A stretch of DNA of 64,000 bases. Source: Pseudomonadota bacterium (GTDB lineage Bacteria > Pseudomonadota > Gammaproteobacteria > Xanthomonadales > Rhodanobacteraceae). Positions 1-9,311 of the stretch are shown here, piece after piece (position 1 is the first letter of the stretch; each line of letters opens with the position of its first letter). Position numbers and translations under genes: made by a program. Under the pieces are notes generated by a model. That model saw nothing but the letters and a program-made list of their open reading frames with translations. It was not told the origin of the DNA and did no database searches. The stretch covers positions 22,264-86,263 of the forward strand of contig JAFEFO010000018.1 in NCBI GenBank assembly GCA_018240565.1, written 5' to 3'.

Positions 1-1604
<1,604 letters not shown>

Positions 1605-1659
1605 GAGACTAGCCGTGGAGGTTAGCCGCCACTCACCAAGCGGGCAAGACTTGACGCAC

Positions 1660-2451
1660 TCAACTCAAGCTGTGCGTGCGTCCGCCGTCCACGGCGATGC
1701 TGACGCCGTTGACATAAGCGGCGGCGGGTGTGCACAGGAATGCGATCATTGCGGCGATTTCCTGCGCTTCGCCGAAGCGGCTCGCGGGAACGGCATCGAG
1801 CATCTCGCGCGCGACGACTTCTTCGGACTTGCCCGATGCCTTCGCCTTCGCCGCGATCAGGCTGGTCAGGCGCTGCGTTTGCGTGAATCCCGGCAACACA
1901 TTGTTGACGGTGATGCCCAAGGGCGCCAGTTCCCGCGAACAAGTCTTGGCCCAGCCGGCGACGGCCGCACGCACGGTGTTGGATACGCCGAGGTTGTCGA
2001 TCGGCTCCTTGACCGAGGTCGAGATCACGTTCACCACGCGACCGAATCCGGCGGCGCGCATTCCCGGAAGCAAGGCTTGCAGCGCAGTCTGGTTGGCGAG
2101 CAGGTGTTGGCGAAACGCGTTTGTATATTCTTCCACTTTTGCGCCATGTGCCGGGCCGCCCGGCGGGCCGCCGCTGTTGTTGACGAGAATCTGCGCCGGC
2201 TTGCGGCGCACGAGTGCTTCGATCGCCGCGCCATAGGCTGCGGTGTCGTTCGCATCGGCGGCGACGAGGCCATGCGTTTGCGCGGCGTGGACTTTCGGTA
2301 GTGCGTCCACGACCTCCTGCAAAGCCTCGCGCGAGCGCGCGAGCACGCTGACATCGGCGCCGAATTGCGCCAGTTCGATTGCCGTGGCGCGGCCAATGCC
2401 TTGCGAGCCACCGCATACCAAAGCGTGTTTTCCGGAAAGATCGAGATTCAT
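1660..2451 (-). CDS. SDR-family oxidoreductase with atypical active site
   Basis: Short-chain dehydrogenase/reductase fold of 263 aa. The N-terminal dinucleotide motif GGSQGIG is near residues 14-20, the NNSGGPPGG segment replaces the usual NNAG, and the C-terminal VNVLPG-type and AVDGGRTHS segments are typical of the superfamily. The catalytic YxxxK is absent: at the expected place (about residues 157-161) the sequence is SNTVR, so Tyr becomes Ser and Lys becomes Arg. Ser residues of the catalytic Ser position (about 144-146) remain. Cofactor binding looks intact, but classical SDR chemistry is doubtful and the substrate is unknown. The ATG at 2451 overlaps the stop of the upstream gene (TGATG); a GTG one codon earlier (2454) is also possible. 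It sits in an asnS-acidic protein-SDR-dnaE run. Confidence 0.88.
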   Translation of the reverse strand: MNLDLSGKHALVCGGSQGIGRATAIELAQFGADVSVLARSREALQEVVDALPKVHAAQTHGLVAADANDTAAYGAAIEALVRRKPAQILVNNSGGPPGGPAHGAKVEEYTNAFRQHLLANQTALQALLPGMRAAGFGRVVNVISTSVKEPIDNLGVSNTVRAAVAGWAKTCSRELAPLGITVNNVLPGFTQTQRLTSLIAAKAKASGKSEEVVAREMLDAVPASRFGEAQEIAAMIAFLCTPAAAYVNGVSIAVDGGRTHSLS

Positions 2452-2759
2452 CACAGATGGTCCGTGTCGCGTTTTTCCGTCATTAATGGCACCAGATCCT
2501 CATCGTCTTCGGCCTCGGGCGGCTCGGTGGAATCGAGGTCAAAACCCAATTGCGCCGCGTCGTCCTCGTCGAGACCATCGAAGGCTCGAAACTCGGCATC
2601 GAGCAGGGCCGCGCGCGCGGAATCTTCATCGTCATAGACCAGGGTTTCGCCGCGCGCATCGAATACCTCGGCGCTGCCGGATTCGAGCACGCGCAAGCGC
2701 GCCCAGACCAGGGTATCGCCCAGCGCGGCCAACCACCATTGGTCGTCGGGCGCGGACAT
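2451..2759 (-). CDS. small acidic conserved hypothetical protein
   Basis: A 102-aa protein I do not recognise. It begins MSAPDDQWWLAALGDTLVWA and is rich in Asp and Glu, with an acidic stretch near residues 73-88, no Cys pair, no signal peptide and no membrane segment. The ATG lies 2 nt after the asnS stop, with a GGAG ribosome-binding site inside the end of asnS, and the stop overlaps the SDR start. Translational coupling in this tight arrangement supports a real gene. Its codon use resembles that of its neighbours. A soluble accessory protein is plausible, but no function can be assigned. Confidence 0.72.
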   Translation of the reverse strand: MSAPDDQWWLAALGDTLVWARLRVLESGSAEVFDARGETLVYDDEDSARAALLDAEFRAFDGLDEDDAAQLGFDLDSTEPPEAEDDEDLVPLMTEKRDTDHL

Positions 2760-2761
2760 GC

Positions 2762-4162
2762 TCAAAACTCCGCGCTGCCCGGCACGCGCGGGTAGGGAAT
2801 CGCATCGCGGATATTGGCAAGGCCGCACACGTACACGACGAGGCGCTCGAAGCCCAGGCCAAAGCCCGCATGCGGCACCGTGCCGTAGCGGCGAAAATCC
2901 CGATACCACTGGTAGTGCGCGGGATCGAGCTTGAATTGCTTCATGCGCGCATCGAGCACGTCGAGGCGCTCCTCGCGCTGCGAGCCACCAATGATCTCGC
3001 CGATGCCGGGCGCAAGCACGTCCATCGCTGCCACGGTTTTGCCGTCGTCGTTCAGGCGCATGTAAAACGCCTTGATCGCTTCCGGATAATTCATCACCAC
3101 CACGGGGCGGCCGACGTGCTTCTCGGTGAGGTAGCGCTCGTGCTCGGTTTGCAGGTCGTGGCCCCATTGCACGGGGTAGTCGAACTTCTGCCCGGACTTT
3201 TGCAGGATCTCCACGGCGGCCGTGTAATCGATGCGCTCGAAGGGCGCCTTGATGAAGTCTTCGAGTCGGGAAATGGCTGTCTTTTCCTGACGTTCCGCGA
3301 AAAACTTCATGTCGTCCATGCGCTCGTCGAGCACGGCGCGGAAGATGTACTTGAGAAAATCTTCCGCCAGCGTGGCGTCGTCGTTCAAGTCCGCGAAGGC
3401 GATTTCCGGTTCGATCATCCAGAACTCGGCCAGATGCCGCGCCGTGTTGGAATTCTCCGCACGGAAGGTCGGGCCGAACGTATACACCTTGGACAACGAC
3501 AGACAATAGGCCTCGACATTGAGCTGGCCGGAGACGGTCAGATAGGTTTCCTTGCCGAAAAAGTCGCGATTCCAGTCGATTGCGCCCTTGTCGTCGCGCG
3601 GCAGATTGACCATGTCGAGCGTGGAGACGCGGAACATCTGACCCGCGCCTTCGGCATCGCTCGCGGTGATGATCGGCGTGTTGATCCAGAAGAATCCGCG
3701 CTCGTGGAAATAGCGATGGATGGCCTTGGCGATGCAGTCGCGCACGCGCGCGACGGCGCCGAACGTGTTCGTGCGCGGGCGCAGGTGCGCGACCTCGCGC
3801 AGGTATTCCATGGTGTGCGCCTTGGGCTGGATCGGATAGGTTTCCGGATCCTCGACCCAGCCGACCACCTCGACCTTCGATGCCTGAATCTCGAAGGCTT
3901 GCCCCTTGCCCTGCGATTTGACCAGGGTGCCGGTGGCGATCACCGCGCAGCTGGCGGTCAGGTGTGCGATTTCGTTGGCGTAGTTCGGCAGCGAATTGGG
4001 CGCCACGATCTGGATCGGATCGAAACACGATCCGTCGCTGACATTGACGAACGACAGCCCGGCCTTGGAATCGCGCCGCGTGCGCACCCAGCCTTTGACT
4101 GTGACTTCGCCGCCTTCGCCGACCGCACCCGACAACGCCTGCTTTACGCTGACCACCGACAT
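2762..4162 (-). CDS. asnS: asparaginyl-tRNA synthetase
   Basis: Class IIb aminoacyl-tRNA synthetase that charges tRNA-Asn. From ATG 4162 the protein is 466 aa, the same length as E. coli AsnS. The N-terminal OB-fold anticodon-binding domain (residues 1 to about 110, starting [10 protein letters not shown] and including [12 protein letters not shown]) is followed by the class II catalytic core: motif 2 in the [21 protein letters not shown] region (shown in part) and motif 3 [10 protein letters not shown] near the C-terminus. The frame stays open further upstream, but that extension has no homologous content and would cross the divergent iscA/erpA-type gene. A CAAGG ribosome-binding site precedes 4162. 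A TATCAT box at 4216-4221 (minus) is a possible -10. Confidence 0.97.
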   Translation of the reverse strand: MSVVSVKQALSGAVGEGGEVTVKGWVRTRRDSKAGLSFVNVSDGSCFDPIQIVAPNSLPNYANEIAHLTASCAVIATGTLVKSQGKGQAFEIQASKVEVVGWVEDPETYPIQPKAHTMEYLREVAHLRPRTNTFGAVARVRDCIAKAIHRYFHERGFFWINTPIITASDAEGAGQMFRVSTLDMVNLPRDDKGAIDWNRDFFGKETYLTVSGQLNVEAYCLSLSKVYTFGPTFRAENSNTARHLAEFWMIEPEIAFADLNDDATLAEDFLKYIFRAVLDERMDDMKFFAERQEKTAISRLEDFIKAPFERIDYTAAVEILQKSGQKFDYPVQWGHDLQTEHERYLTEKHVGRPVVVMNYPEAIKAFYMRLNDDGKTVAAMDVLAPGIGEIIGGSQREERLDVLDARMKQFKLDPAHYQWYRDFRRYGTVPHAGFGLGFERLVVYVCGLANIRDAIPYPRVPGSAEF

Positions 4163-4230
4163 GCCTTGAATCCTTGAGAAAAACGCCGCATCTTGCGCTT
4201 GCGGCAAGAGCGCGAATGATAGCGGATCGG

Positions 4231-4236
4231 TACAAT
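4231..4236 (+). promoter_or_regulatory. candidate -10 box (TACAAT) for the Fe-S carrier gene
   Basis: TACAAT ends 7 nt before ATG 4244. A start site 7-8 nt downstream of the box would fall on that ATG and give a leaderless mRNA. The box overlaps the alternative ATG 4235, which argues against that earlier start. No clear -35 is visible. Confidence 0.42.
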
Positions 4237-4243
4237 GGACGAC

Positions 4244-4579
4244 ATGAATATCCACCTCACCCCGGCAGCGCGCGAACGCATGCGCAATTTCCTCGCGGCC
4301 AGCCCAGGATCCGCGGGGGTGCGTTTCGGCGTGCGCAAGACCGGATGCTCGGGCTACGCCTATGCCGTGGAAATCGCTGAACAGATAGGCGACGGCGATC
4401 AGGTCGTCGAGCAGGACGGGATCAAACTGGTCGTCGACCGCAAGAGCCTGCCGTTCGTCGACGGCACGCAGATCGACTTCGCGCGCCAGGGCCTGAATGC
4501 GGCGTTCGTATTCAGCAATCCCAATGTCACCGGCGAGTGCGGCTGCGGCGAGAGTTTCACCGTCGACGGCCAACACTGA
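4244..4579 (+). CDS. A-type iron-sulfur carrier (IscA/ErpA/SufA family)
   Basis: HesB/IscA-fold protein of 111 aa that carries and delivers Fe-S clusters to apoproteins. The three ligand cysteines are present: C35 in TGCSGYA, and C99 and C101 in ECGCGE. The usual start would be ATG 4235 (three residues longer), but that ATG overlaps a TACAAT box, so ATG 4244 ([13 protein letters not shown]) is preferred. It is divergent from asnS and followed directly by the tRNA genes. The exact subfamily (IscA, ErpA or SufA) cannot be settled from sequence alone; no isc or suf genes are nearby. Its likely clients include the SdhB encoded about 15 kb away, which is inference. Confidence 0.9.
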   Translation: MNIHLTPAARERMRNFLAASPGSAGVRFGVRKTGCSGYAYAVEIAEQIGDGDQVVEQDGIKLVVDRKSLPFVDGTQIDFARQGLNAAFVFSNPNVTGECGCGESFTVDGQH

Positions 4580-4590
4580 ACCCACCGCGC

Positions 4591-4619
4591 TTGAGTGCCA
4601 GCGCGCGTGCCGGTACACT
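4591..4619 (+). promoter_or_regulatory. tRNA promoter, -35 TTGAGT / -10 TACACT
   Basis: TTGAGT (4591-4596) and TACACT (4614-4619) are separated by exactly 17 bp and sit just before tRNA-Thr. The segment after the -10 is GC-rich (GCGCGCCC), the discriminator type associated with stringent control of stable RNA promoters. Confidence 0.7.
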
Positions 4620-4630
4620 GCGCGCCCTGC

Positions 4631-4703
4631 GCCGGGGTAGCTCAGCTGGTAGAGCAACGCATTCGTAATGCGTGGGTCGGGGGTTCGATTCCCTTCTCCG
4701 GCA
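4631..4703 (+). tRNA. tRNA-Thr, anticodon CGT
   Basis: Full cloverleaf. The acceptor GCCGGGG pairs with CTCCGGC, the D arm contains AGCTCAGCTGGTAGAGC, the anticodon stem ACGCA/TGCGT encloses TTCGTAA (anticodon CGT, reads ACG), and the T arm contains GGTTCGATTCC. The discriminator is A at 4703 and is followed by TATC, so the 3' CCA is not encoded and must be added after transcription. tRNA-Val follows 8 nt later, probably on the same transcript. Confidence 0.96.
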
Positions 4704-4711
4704 TATCACTT

Positions 4712-4786
4712 GGACGGTTAGCTCAGCGGTAGAGCATCGCCTTCACACGGCGGGGGCCACAGGTTCGATCCCTGTACCGTCCACCA
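4712..4786 (+). tRNA. tRNA-Val, anticodon CAC
   Basis: Cloverleaf with acceptor GGACGGT/ACCGTCC, anticodon stem CGCC/GGCG around TTCACAC (anticodon CAC, reads GTG) and T loop GGTTCGATCCC. Unlike the neighbouring tRNA-Thr, it has an encoded 3' CCA (4784-4786). Confidence 0.96.
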
Positions 4787-4794
4787 CTTCGAAC

Positions 4795-4827
4795 ATCGGG
4801 ATGAACGCACCGGCGCTGCATCCCGAT
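4795..4827 (+). terminator. inverted repeat after the tRNA pair
   Basis: A perfect 9-bp stem, ATCGGGATG (4795-4803) with CATCCCGAT (4819-4827), around a 15-nt loop. There is no clean T-tract. It lies between the tRNAs and the 3' end of the convergent gene at 4832, where a terminator for either side is expected. Confidence 0.5.
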
Positions 4828-4831
4828 TCGA

Positions 4832-5509
4832 CTACTTCTTCGGCTTTTTCGTCGATTTTCTTCGGGCCGGCTTTTTCCTGGCTGGTTTGGCTACTGGCGC
4901 GGGCTTGTCGCGGCGCTGGTCCCTGAGGGCGGTCTTGTATTCGTCGATGGCCCGGGCGATGGCGGCGGCGGATTCGCCCCTGCGCAGCCCCTTGCTCGTG
5001 AGCGCCTTGCGCATGCGACCGATCAGGTCGAAGTCGTGTTCGTCACGATAGGGTTTCAGATCAAGGTCTTTTGGTACTTTCTTCAGGCGTTCGTCACCGA
5101 CGGTCTTGACGTACTTCTGCATGAAACGGTCGTAGTCGCGCCACAGGATATTGTCGGCGCGGATCAATGCCTCCTCGGCGCGCGTGGCGATCTGGTGTGC
5201 GTGCAGGTAGTGCAGTCCGAGCTGGTCGATCAGCGTCTTTTCCACTTCTTCGTGCATGATGAGATAGCGCGCGACGTCGATCTTTCGACCCTTGTAGTTC
5301 ATCACGCGTGGCAGATGGCGATCGATGTAAATCGTTTGCCCATCAACGCTGTAGCCGGCGAGATACGGAATGTCGTGGCTGCGGTCGAGCCGCTTGACCC
5401 GGCGCAGGATGGCGTCCATGGCGCGGTCGAGCATCAGGCTGGAAACGTACCAGTCGGGAATGCGCAGTTTCGTGTGCGGGGAAACGGGGTGGCAGCTACA
5501 GGCGGGCAT
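4832..5509 (-). CDS. conserved hypothetical protein with Lys/Arg-rich C-terminal tail
   Basis: A 225-aa protein I cannot place in a named family. The N-terminus MPACSCHPVSPHTKLRIPDW is followed by a mixed alpha/beta region with GQTIYIDRHLPRV, then a helix containing IMHEEVEKTLIDQLG and LHAHQIATRAEEA. The last 35 residues are a low-complexity basic tail (repeated KP and RKKPARRK) that could bind nucleic acid. There is no signal peptide or membrane segment. His and Glu residues are conspicuous (HEEVE, LHAHQ) but do not form a canonical HExxH. The start at 5509 has an AGGAG-like sequence (from aaaagctcctttt) upstream. It converges on the tRNA genes, with a possible shared terminator between. Confidence 0.75.
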   Translation of the reverse strand: MPACSCHPVSPHTKLRIPDWYVSSLMLDRAMDAILRRVKRLDRSHDIPYLAGYSVDGQTIYIDRHLPRVMNYKGRKIDVARYLIMHEEVEKTLIDQLGLHYLHAHQIATRAEEALIRADNILWRDYDRFMQKYVKTVGDERLKKVPKDLDLKPYRDEHDFDLIGRMRKALTSKGLRRGESAAAIARAIDEYKTALRDQRRDKPAPVAKPARKKPARRKSTKKPKK

Positions 5510-5632
5510 GAAAAGCTCCTTTTATCGGGCGTCCCACAGCCCGATTACCTTAACCCAAGCCGATCCGGCGCGGATGTCGCAATGCAGCATTCGCGGCAAT
5601 GTGCAAAATTCGAACTTTTGTAAATTTTGAGT

Positions 5633-5638
5633 TATAGT
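5633..5638 (+). promoter_or_regulatory. candidate -10 (TATAGT) of the cold-shock gene
   Basis: TATAGT lies in the most AT-rich part of the 5510-5748 intergenic region (5600-5640), about 110 nt before the csp start. A long 5' leader is usual for cspA-type genes, where it acts as a temperature-sensitive element. No strong -35 match is visible. Confidence 0.4.
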
Positions 5639-5748
5639 CCGGCCCGCTGTGCGCGCGTGGCAGGGAGTTTTGTGCCGGTTCCGCGCACCGCAAAGTCGGC
5701 CGCGTCGTTGCGCGCAGGCCTTTGTTCAGTTTGTCCTGTGGAGTTTTT

Positions 5749-5958
5749 ATGTCGGATCGTGAGGTTGGTACTGTCAAGTGGTTCAACGACAGCAAGGGTT
5801 TCGGGTTCATCAGCCGTGAAAACGGCCCGGATGTTTTCGTGCATTTCCGTGCCATCCAGGGAACGGGCTTCCGTACCCTGCAGGAAGGTCAGAAGGTGAG
5901 CTTCAAGGTTGTGCAGGGCCAGAAGGGTCTGCAGGCCGACGAAGTCGCCCCAGCCTGA
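5749..5958 (+). CDS. cold-shock domain protein (CspA family)
   Basis: A single cold-shock domain protein of 69 aa that binds single-stranded RNA/DNA as a chaperone. RNP1 (KGFGFI) and RNP2 (VFVHF) are both present, after the typical opening [18 protein letters not shown] 5749 is chosen over an upstream in-frame start because GTGGAG lies at the right distance and [11 protein letters not shown] matches the family. The gene is monocistronic, with a long 5' leader and a strong intrinsic terminator 24 bp after the stop. Confidence 0.95.
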   Translation: MSDREVGTVKWFNDSKGFGFISRENGPDVFVHFRAIQGTGFRTLQEGQKVSFKVVQGQKGLQADEVAPA

Positions 5959-5981
5959 GATTAGTACCGTAAGTCCTTGAA

Positions 5982-6014
5982 GCACCGGTGGATCGCATCC
6001 ACCGGTGCCTTTTC
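5982..6014 (+). terminator. intrinsic terminator of the cold-shock gene
   Basis: A perfect 12-bp stem (GCACCGGTGGAT with ATCCACCGGTGC, loop CGC), 5982-6008, followed by CTTTTC on the plus strand. The minus strand has no T-tract, so it serves csp only. Confidence 0.88.
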
Positions 6015-6021
6015 ATGCGCG

Positions 6022-6909
6022 TCAGAACCGACCGGCGCGGAAGTCTTCCACGGCTTCAACGATCTGCTGCTGGGTGTTCATCACAAAGGGGCCGTATTTC
6101 GCCACCGGCTCATTGAGCGGCTTGCCCGCCACCAGAATCAGCCGTGCCGGTGCATCGCCCGCCGCAATCCTCACGCCGTCGCCCGTACCCAGCGCGCCCA
6201 GGTCACCTCGCACCAGGTGCGCCGAAGTGCCTTTGCCGACCTGTGCCTGGCCTTCATAGACGTAGGCAAAGCCGCTGTGCGTCGCCGGCAATGGCACTTC
6301 GACCGTCGAGCCGGGCTGCAAACGAATGTCGAGATAGACCGGCTCGGTGGCGATGCCGCTGACAGGTCCGGTGACGCCATCGATGCTGCCGGCGATGACG
6401 CGCACCGTGACGCCTGCCGCCGGCGCGACTTCCGGAATCGCCTCGGGCGCAATGTCCTGATAGCGCGGCGTCGTCATCTTGTCCTTGGCCGGCAGGTTCA
6501 CCCAGAGCTGGAAACCCCACATCAGGCCGTTTTCCTGTTCGGGCATTTCCGAATGCAGGATGCCGCGTCCGGCGGTCATCCACTGCACGCTGCCGGGCGT
6601 GAGCAGGCCGCTGTTGCCCTGGTTGTCGCCATGGCGCATGCGCCCGGCGAGCATGTAGGTCACGGTCTCGAAGCCGCGGTGCGGGTGTTCGGGAAATCCA
6701 CCGATGTAGTCGCCGGCCGAATCCGAGCGGAATTCGTCCAACATCAGGAACGGATCGATCATGTCCAGGCCCGGCTGGCCGATCACGCGCGTCAATTTCA
6801 CGCCGGCGCCATCGCTGGTCGGACGGCCGCGCACGATGCGCTGGACCTGGCGGAAGGTTTGGGGTGTCGCTGGGTGTGTCGGTGCCCGCTGCGTCGCAGT
6901 AGCAGTCAC
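6022..6909 (-). CDS. pirin family protein (copy 1)
   Basis: Bicupin of the pirin family, 295 aa. The metal-site residues of the N-terminal cupin are visible: HPHRGFETVTY, HGDNQGN and HSEMPEQ. Bacterial pirins are Fe(II) proteins; some are quercetin 2,3-dioxygenases and others regulate enzymes, and which applies here is unknown. GTG 6909 is chosen because AGGAAA lies 7-8 nt upstream; a longer reading from ATG 6972 would add 21 residues lacking family similarity. It is divergent from a second pirin gene, with 103 bp between the starts. Confidence 0.88.
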   Translation of the reverse strand: MTATATQRAPTHPATPQTFRQVQRIVRGRPTSDGAGVKLTRVIGQPGLDMIDPFLMLDEFRSDSAGDYIGGFPEHPHRGFETVTYMLAGRMRHGDNQGNSGLLTPGSVQWMTAGRGILHSEMPEQENGLMWGFQLWVNLPAKDKMTTPRYQDIAPEAIPEVAPAAGVTVRVIAGSIDGVTGPVSGIATEPVYLDIRLQPGSTVEVPLPATHSGFAYVYEGQAQVGKGTSAHLVRGDLGALGTGDGVRIAAGDAPARLILVAGKPLNEPVAKYGPFVMNTQQQIVEAVEDFRAGRF

Positions 6910-7000
6910 GGTGGTTTCCTGTTCGGGTAGTTGGCCCGATATGGGGACGCGGGATGAAAAATCCAGCCGCAAGACTAAGCCGAATCGGGCGTCGCCGCGT

Positions 7001-7006
7001 TACCAT
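7001..7006 (+). promoter_or_regulatory. candidate -10 (TACCAT) of pirin copy 2
   Basis: TACCAT ends 6 nt before ATG 7013, a spacing that would give a leaderless transcript. No -35 match and no ribosome-binding site are evident. Confidence 0.35.
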
Positions 7007-7012
7007 GCATGC

Positions 7013-7879
7013 ATGGATACCATCACGATCATCTCACCGAAAATCCACGACCTGGGTGGATTCAGCGTGCGCCGCGTGCTTCCGCAAATGCAAGCGCGGC
7101 GCGTGGGGCCTTTCGTGTTTTTCGACCACCTGGGGCCGGCGCGTTTCGAACCGGGGCAGGGCATGGACGTGCGTCCGCACCCGCATATCGGCCTGGCGAC
7201 AGTCACATACCTGTTCGAGGGCGCGATCGAGCATCGCGACAACCTGGGCAACGTGCAGGTCATCCGTGCCGGCGACGTCAACTGGATGACAGCCGGACGC
7301 GGCATCGTGCATTCCGAGCGCACGCCCGCCGCCGAGCGCGCCGCGGGGCAGTCCATGCACGGCATCCAGACCTGGGTGGCCTTGCCGCGCGATGCCGAGG
7401 AAGTCCAACCCGAGTTCCACCATCACGCCATGGCGACGCTGCCGGCGTGGGAAAGCAATGGCGTGCGTTTGCGCCTGATCGCCGGTGACGCATTTGGTTA
7501 CCGTTCCCCGGTGCGCACATTTTCGCGCCTGTTCCACGTGGCCGCGGAATTTGCCGCCGGCAGCACGCTGGTCCTGCCGGCCGAGCATGCGCAACGCGGT
7601 GTGTATGCGACCGATGCAGCGATCGACGTGGCGGGAACGGCCGTGCCAGCGCAGCACATGGCGGTACTGTCCACGGGAATCGATGTCGAGATTCGCGCGG
7701 CGCAGCCGGCACGGGTGATCCTGTGCGGCGGCGATGCGCTCGACGGCGATCGGCACCTGTGGTGGAACTTCGTGTCCAGTTCGCGCGAGCGCATCGAAAA
7801 GGCCAAGGCCGATTGGGCGGCGATGCGTTATCCGCCGGTGCCCGGCGAAACCGAATTCATACCCCTGCCGAACGTTTGA
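7013..7879 (+). CDS. pirin family protein (copy 2)
   Basis: A second pirin, 288 aa, only distantly similar to its divergent neighbour. N-terminal cupin ligands: RPHPHIGLATVTY, HRDNLGN and HSERTPA. The pirin core WMTAGRGIVHSE is present in both copies, the other reading WMTAGRGILHSE. The C-terminal cupin ends in a WNFVSSSRERIEKAKADW segment typical of larger proteobacterial pirins. The frame is open further upstream, but ATG 7013 (MDTITIISPKIHDLGG) is the family-like start. Paired divergent pirins suggest shared control from the 103-bp spacer, which is inference. Confidence 0.9.
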   Translation: MDTITIISPKIHDLGGFSVRRVLPQMQARRVGPFVFFDHLGPARFEPGQGMDVRPHPHIGLATVTYLFEGAIEHRDNLGNVQVIRAGDVNWMTAGRGIVHSERTPAAERAAGQSMHGIQTWVALPRDAEEVQPEFHHHAMATLPAWESNGVRLRLIAGDAFGYRSPVRTFSRLFHVAAEFAAGSTLVLPAEHAQRGVYATDAAIDVAGTAVPAQHMAVLSTGIDVEIRAAQPARVILCGGDALDGDRHLWWNFVSSSRERIEKAKADWAAMRYPPVPGETEFIPLPNV

Positions 7880-7907
7880 GCGGTCCGAGAAAAGGCGCGC
7901 CGGATGT

Positions 7908-8288
7908 TCAGCGATACTGCCGGTGGCAGGCGTCGCACGCCGCACCGACCTTGTCCAGCGCCTGCGGCAATGCCTTGCAGTCGATGGTGTCCGGCAAGGC
8001 CGCGCGCAGGCGCCGTGCATACTCGGCGAATGGCGGATCGGGCGGCTCCTCTGCGTAGACGGCAACCTCGATTCCGCCGGCAAGTCCACGCAACTGTTGC
8101 AGTGACGACATTGTCGCCGCATCGCATCGCTGCGTTTTGCCATCCGCGCGCAGCCTGGCAAGATCATGCTGCATCACATTCATCAACCCGCGTGGATACG
8201 CGTCGCGTTGGCGCAGCGCGCTGGTGATATTGGCCGTAGCGATGGCGCCGATCGCCACGCCGAGCAACAGTAGAAACACGAGACGCAT
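7908..8288 (-). CDS. class II c-type cytochrome (cytochrome c'-like), exported or membrane-anchored
   Basis: A 126-aa protein with an N-terminal hydrophobic segment (residues 1-19) that acts as signal or anchor. A single heme-c attachment motif CDACH lies seven residues from the C-terminal end of the domain, the position typical of four-helix class II cytochromes. It is probably a periplasmic electron carrier or gas-binding heme protein. The N-terminal part is shorter than in standard cytochrome c', so assignment to the c' group is tentative. It converges with pirin copy 2 and is divergent from the FHA-GGDEF gene. Confidence 0.8.
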   Translation of the reverse strand: MRLVFLLLLGVAIGAIATANITSALRQRDAYPRGLMNVMQHDLARLRADGKTQRCDAATMSSLQQLRGLAGGIEVAVYAEEPPDPPFAEYARRLRAALPDTIDCKALPQALDKVGAACDACHRQYR

Positions 8289-8374
8289 GATGGGCTATGC
8301 CGGAAGTCGGACGATGAATTTTTGCGTGATGACCGACCATCATAGCCGATGGCCGAATCCATCGGCGCGTGCGC

Positions 8375-8380
8375 TACAAT
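8375..8380 (+). promoter_or_regulatory. candidate -10 (TACAAT) of the FHA-GGDEF gene
   Basis: TACAAT lies 25 nt before GTG 8406. A transcript starting near 8387 would exclude the in-frame ATG at 8349, which supports the shorter protein. Confidence 0.4.
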
Positions 8381-8405
8381 CGGACTGCTTCCGGGAAACA
8401 ACGCC

Positions 8406-9311
8406 GTGCCTTCCAGTCGCGACCAGAATTTCAAGACCGATCGCCAGACCATGGCCGAATCCACGCGAGCGGACGACAAGGTCTCGCATCCGCGCCTGAT
8501 CGTGGTCAGTGGCGTATTGCTTGGCACGCAGATCGAACTCGGCGAGGAGCCGGTGACGATCGGGCGTTCCGGCGATTGCACGTTGGCCATTCCGCACCCG
8601 AGCGTGTCGCGCCAACATTGCCGCGTCTGGCGCGAGGATGGCCGCTACCTGATCGAGGACATGGGCTCGACCAACCGCACCTATCTCAACGGCAAGCCGG
8701 TGGCGCGAACCGAGCTGCGCGACGGTGACCAGATTGGCGTCGGCAACAACGCGATCAAGTACTTCATCGGCGCCAGCATGGAGGCTGAATACCATCGCGA
8801 TCTCATCGATCTTGCCATTTACGACAGCCTGACCGGTTTCTACAACCGTCGGCATTTCCGCGCCTTGCTCGACGAGGAGACGGAAAAGATCGCCAATGCG
8901 GAGAGCGCCGGTTCGATCTGCCTGCTGATGATCGACCTGGATCATTTCAAGGCGGTCAACGACCGCTATGGGCACATGATCGGCGACCAGGTTCTCGGTG
9001 GCGTGGCGCACGTGCTGCGCGAGCACTCACCGGCGGACGCGGCCATCGGCCGCCTGGGTGGCGAGGAATTCGCGGTGGCGCTGCTCGGGAGCACATTCGC
9101 GGAGGCGGTGGAACTTGCCGAAGCGCTGCGCGCCGCGGTGGCGGCGACGCCGCTGGAGACACGCGAAGGCAGGGTGGCGGCCACGGTCAGCATCGGTGTA
9201 TCCGGCACCGGCGGCGGCGTGCACGGCGCCGCCGATCTGCTGCGCAGCGCCGACGTGCGCCTGTATCGCGCCAAGCAGGCCGGTCGCAACCACGTGTGTT
9301 CGACGGATTAG
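8406..9311 (+). CDS. FHA-domain diguanylate cyclase
   Basis: Predicted cytoplasmic c-di-GMP synthase of 301 aa. The N-terminal FHA domain (about residues 30-120) shows the phosphothreonine-binding elements GRSGDC, SVSRQH and a GSTNRTYLNG loop. A C-terminal GGDEF domain begins at YDSLTGFYNRR, with the active site GGEEF at residues 218-222. The RxxD inhibitory site expected five residues before the GGEEF is missing (PADA there), so product inhibition may be lost. GTG 8406 is preferred with GGGAAA upstream; ATG 8349 and ATG 8451 are alternatives. FHA fusion suggests activation by Ser/Thr phosphorylation, and a Ser/Thr kinase gene lies tail-to-tail next door, overlapping by two or three bases. 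Confidence 0.9.
   Translation: MPSSRDQNFKTDRQTMAESTRADDKVSHPRLIVVSGVLLGTQIELGEEPVTIGRSGDCTLAIPHPSVSRQHCRVWREDGRYLIEDMGSTNRTYLNGKPVARTELRDGDQIGVGNNAIKYFIGASMEAEYHRDLIDLAIYDSLTGFYNRRHFRALLDEETEKIANAESAGSICLLMIDLDHFKAVNDRYGHMIGDQVLGGVAHVLREHSPADAAIGRLGGEEFAVALLGSTFAEAVELAEALRAAVAATPLETREGRVAATVSIGVSGTGGGVHGAADLLRSADVRLYRAKQAGRNHVCSTD

Noticed and set aside
2243..4177. 644-codon plus-strand frame opposite asnS
   Set aside because: Shadow of asnS. The minus-strand protein has full class II synthetase motifs.
4163..4657. N-terminal extension of AsnS through the Fe-S carrier gene
   Set aside because: It would run antisense through another gene. The family-length start with a ribosome-binding site is at 4162.
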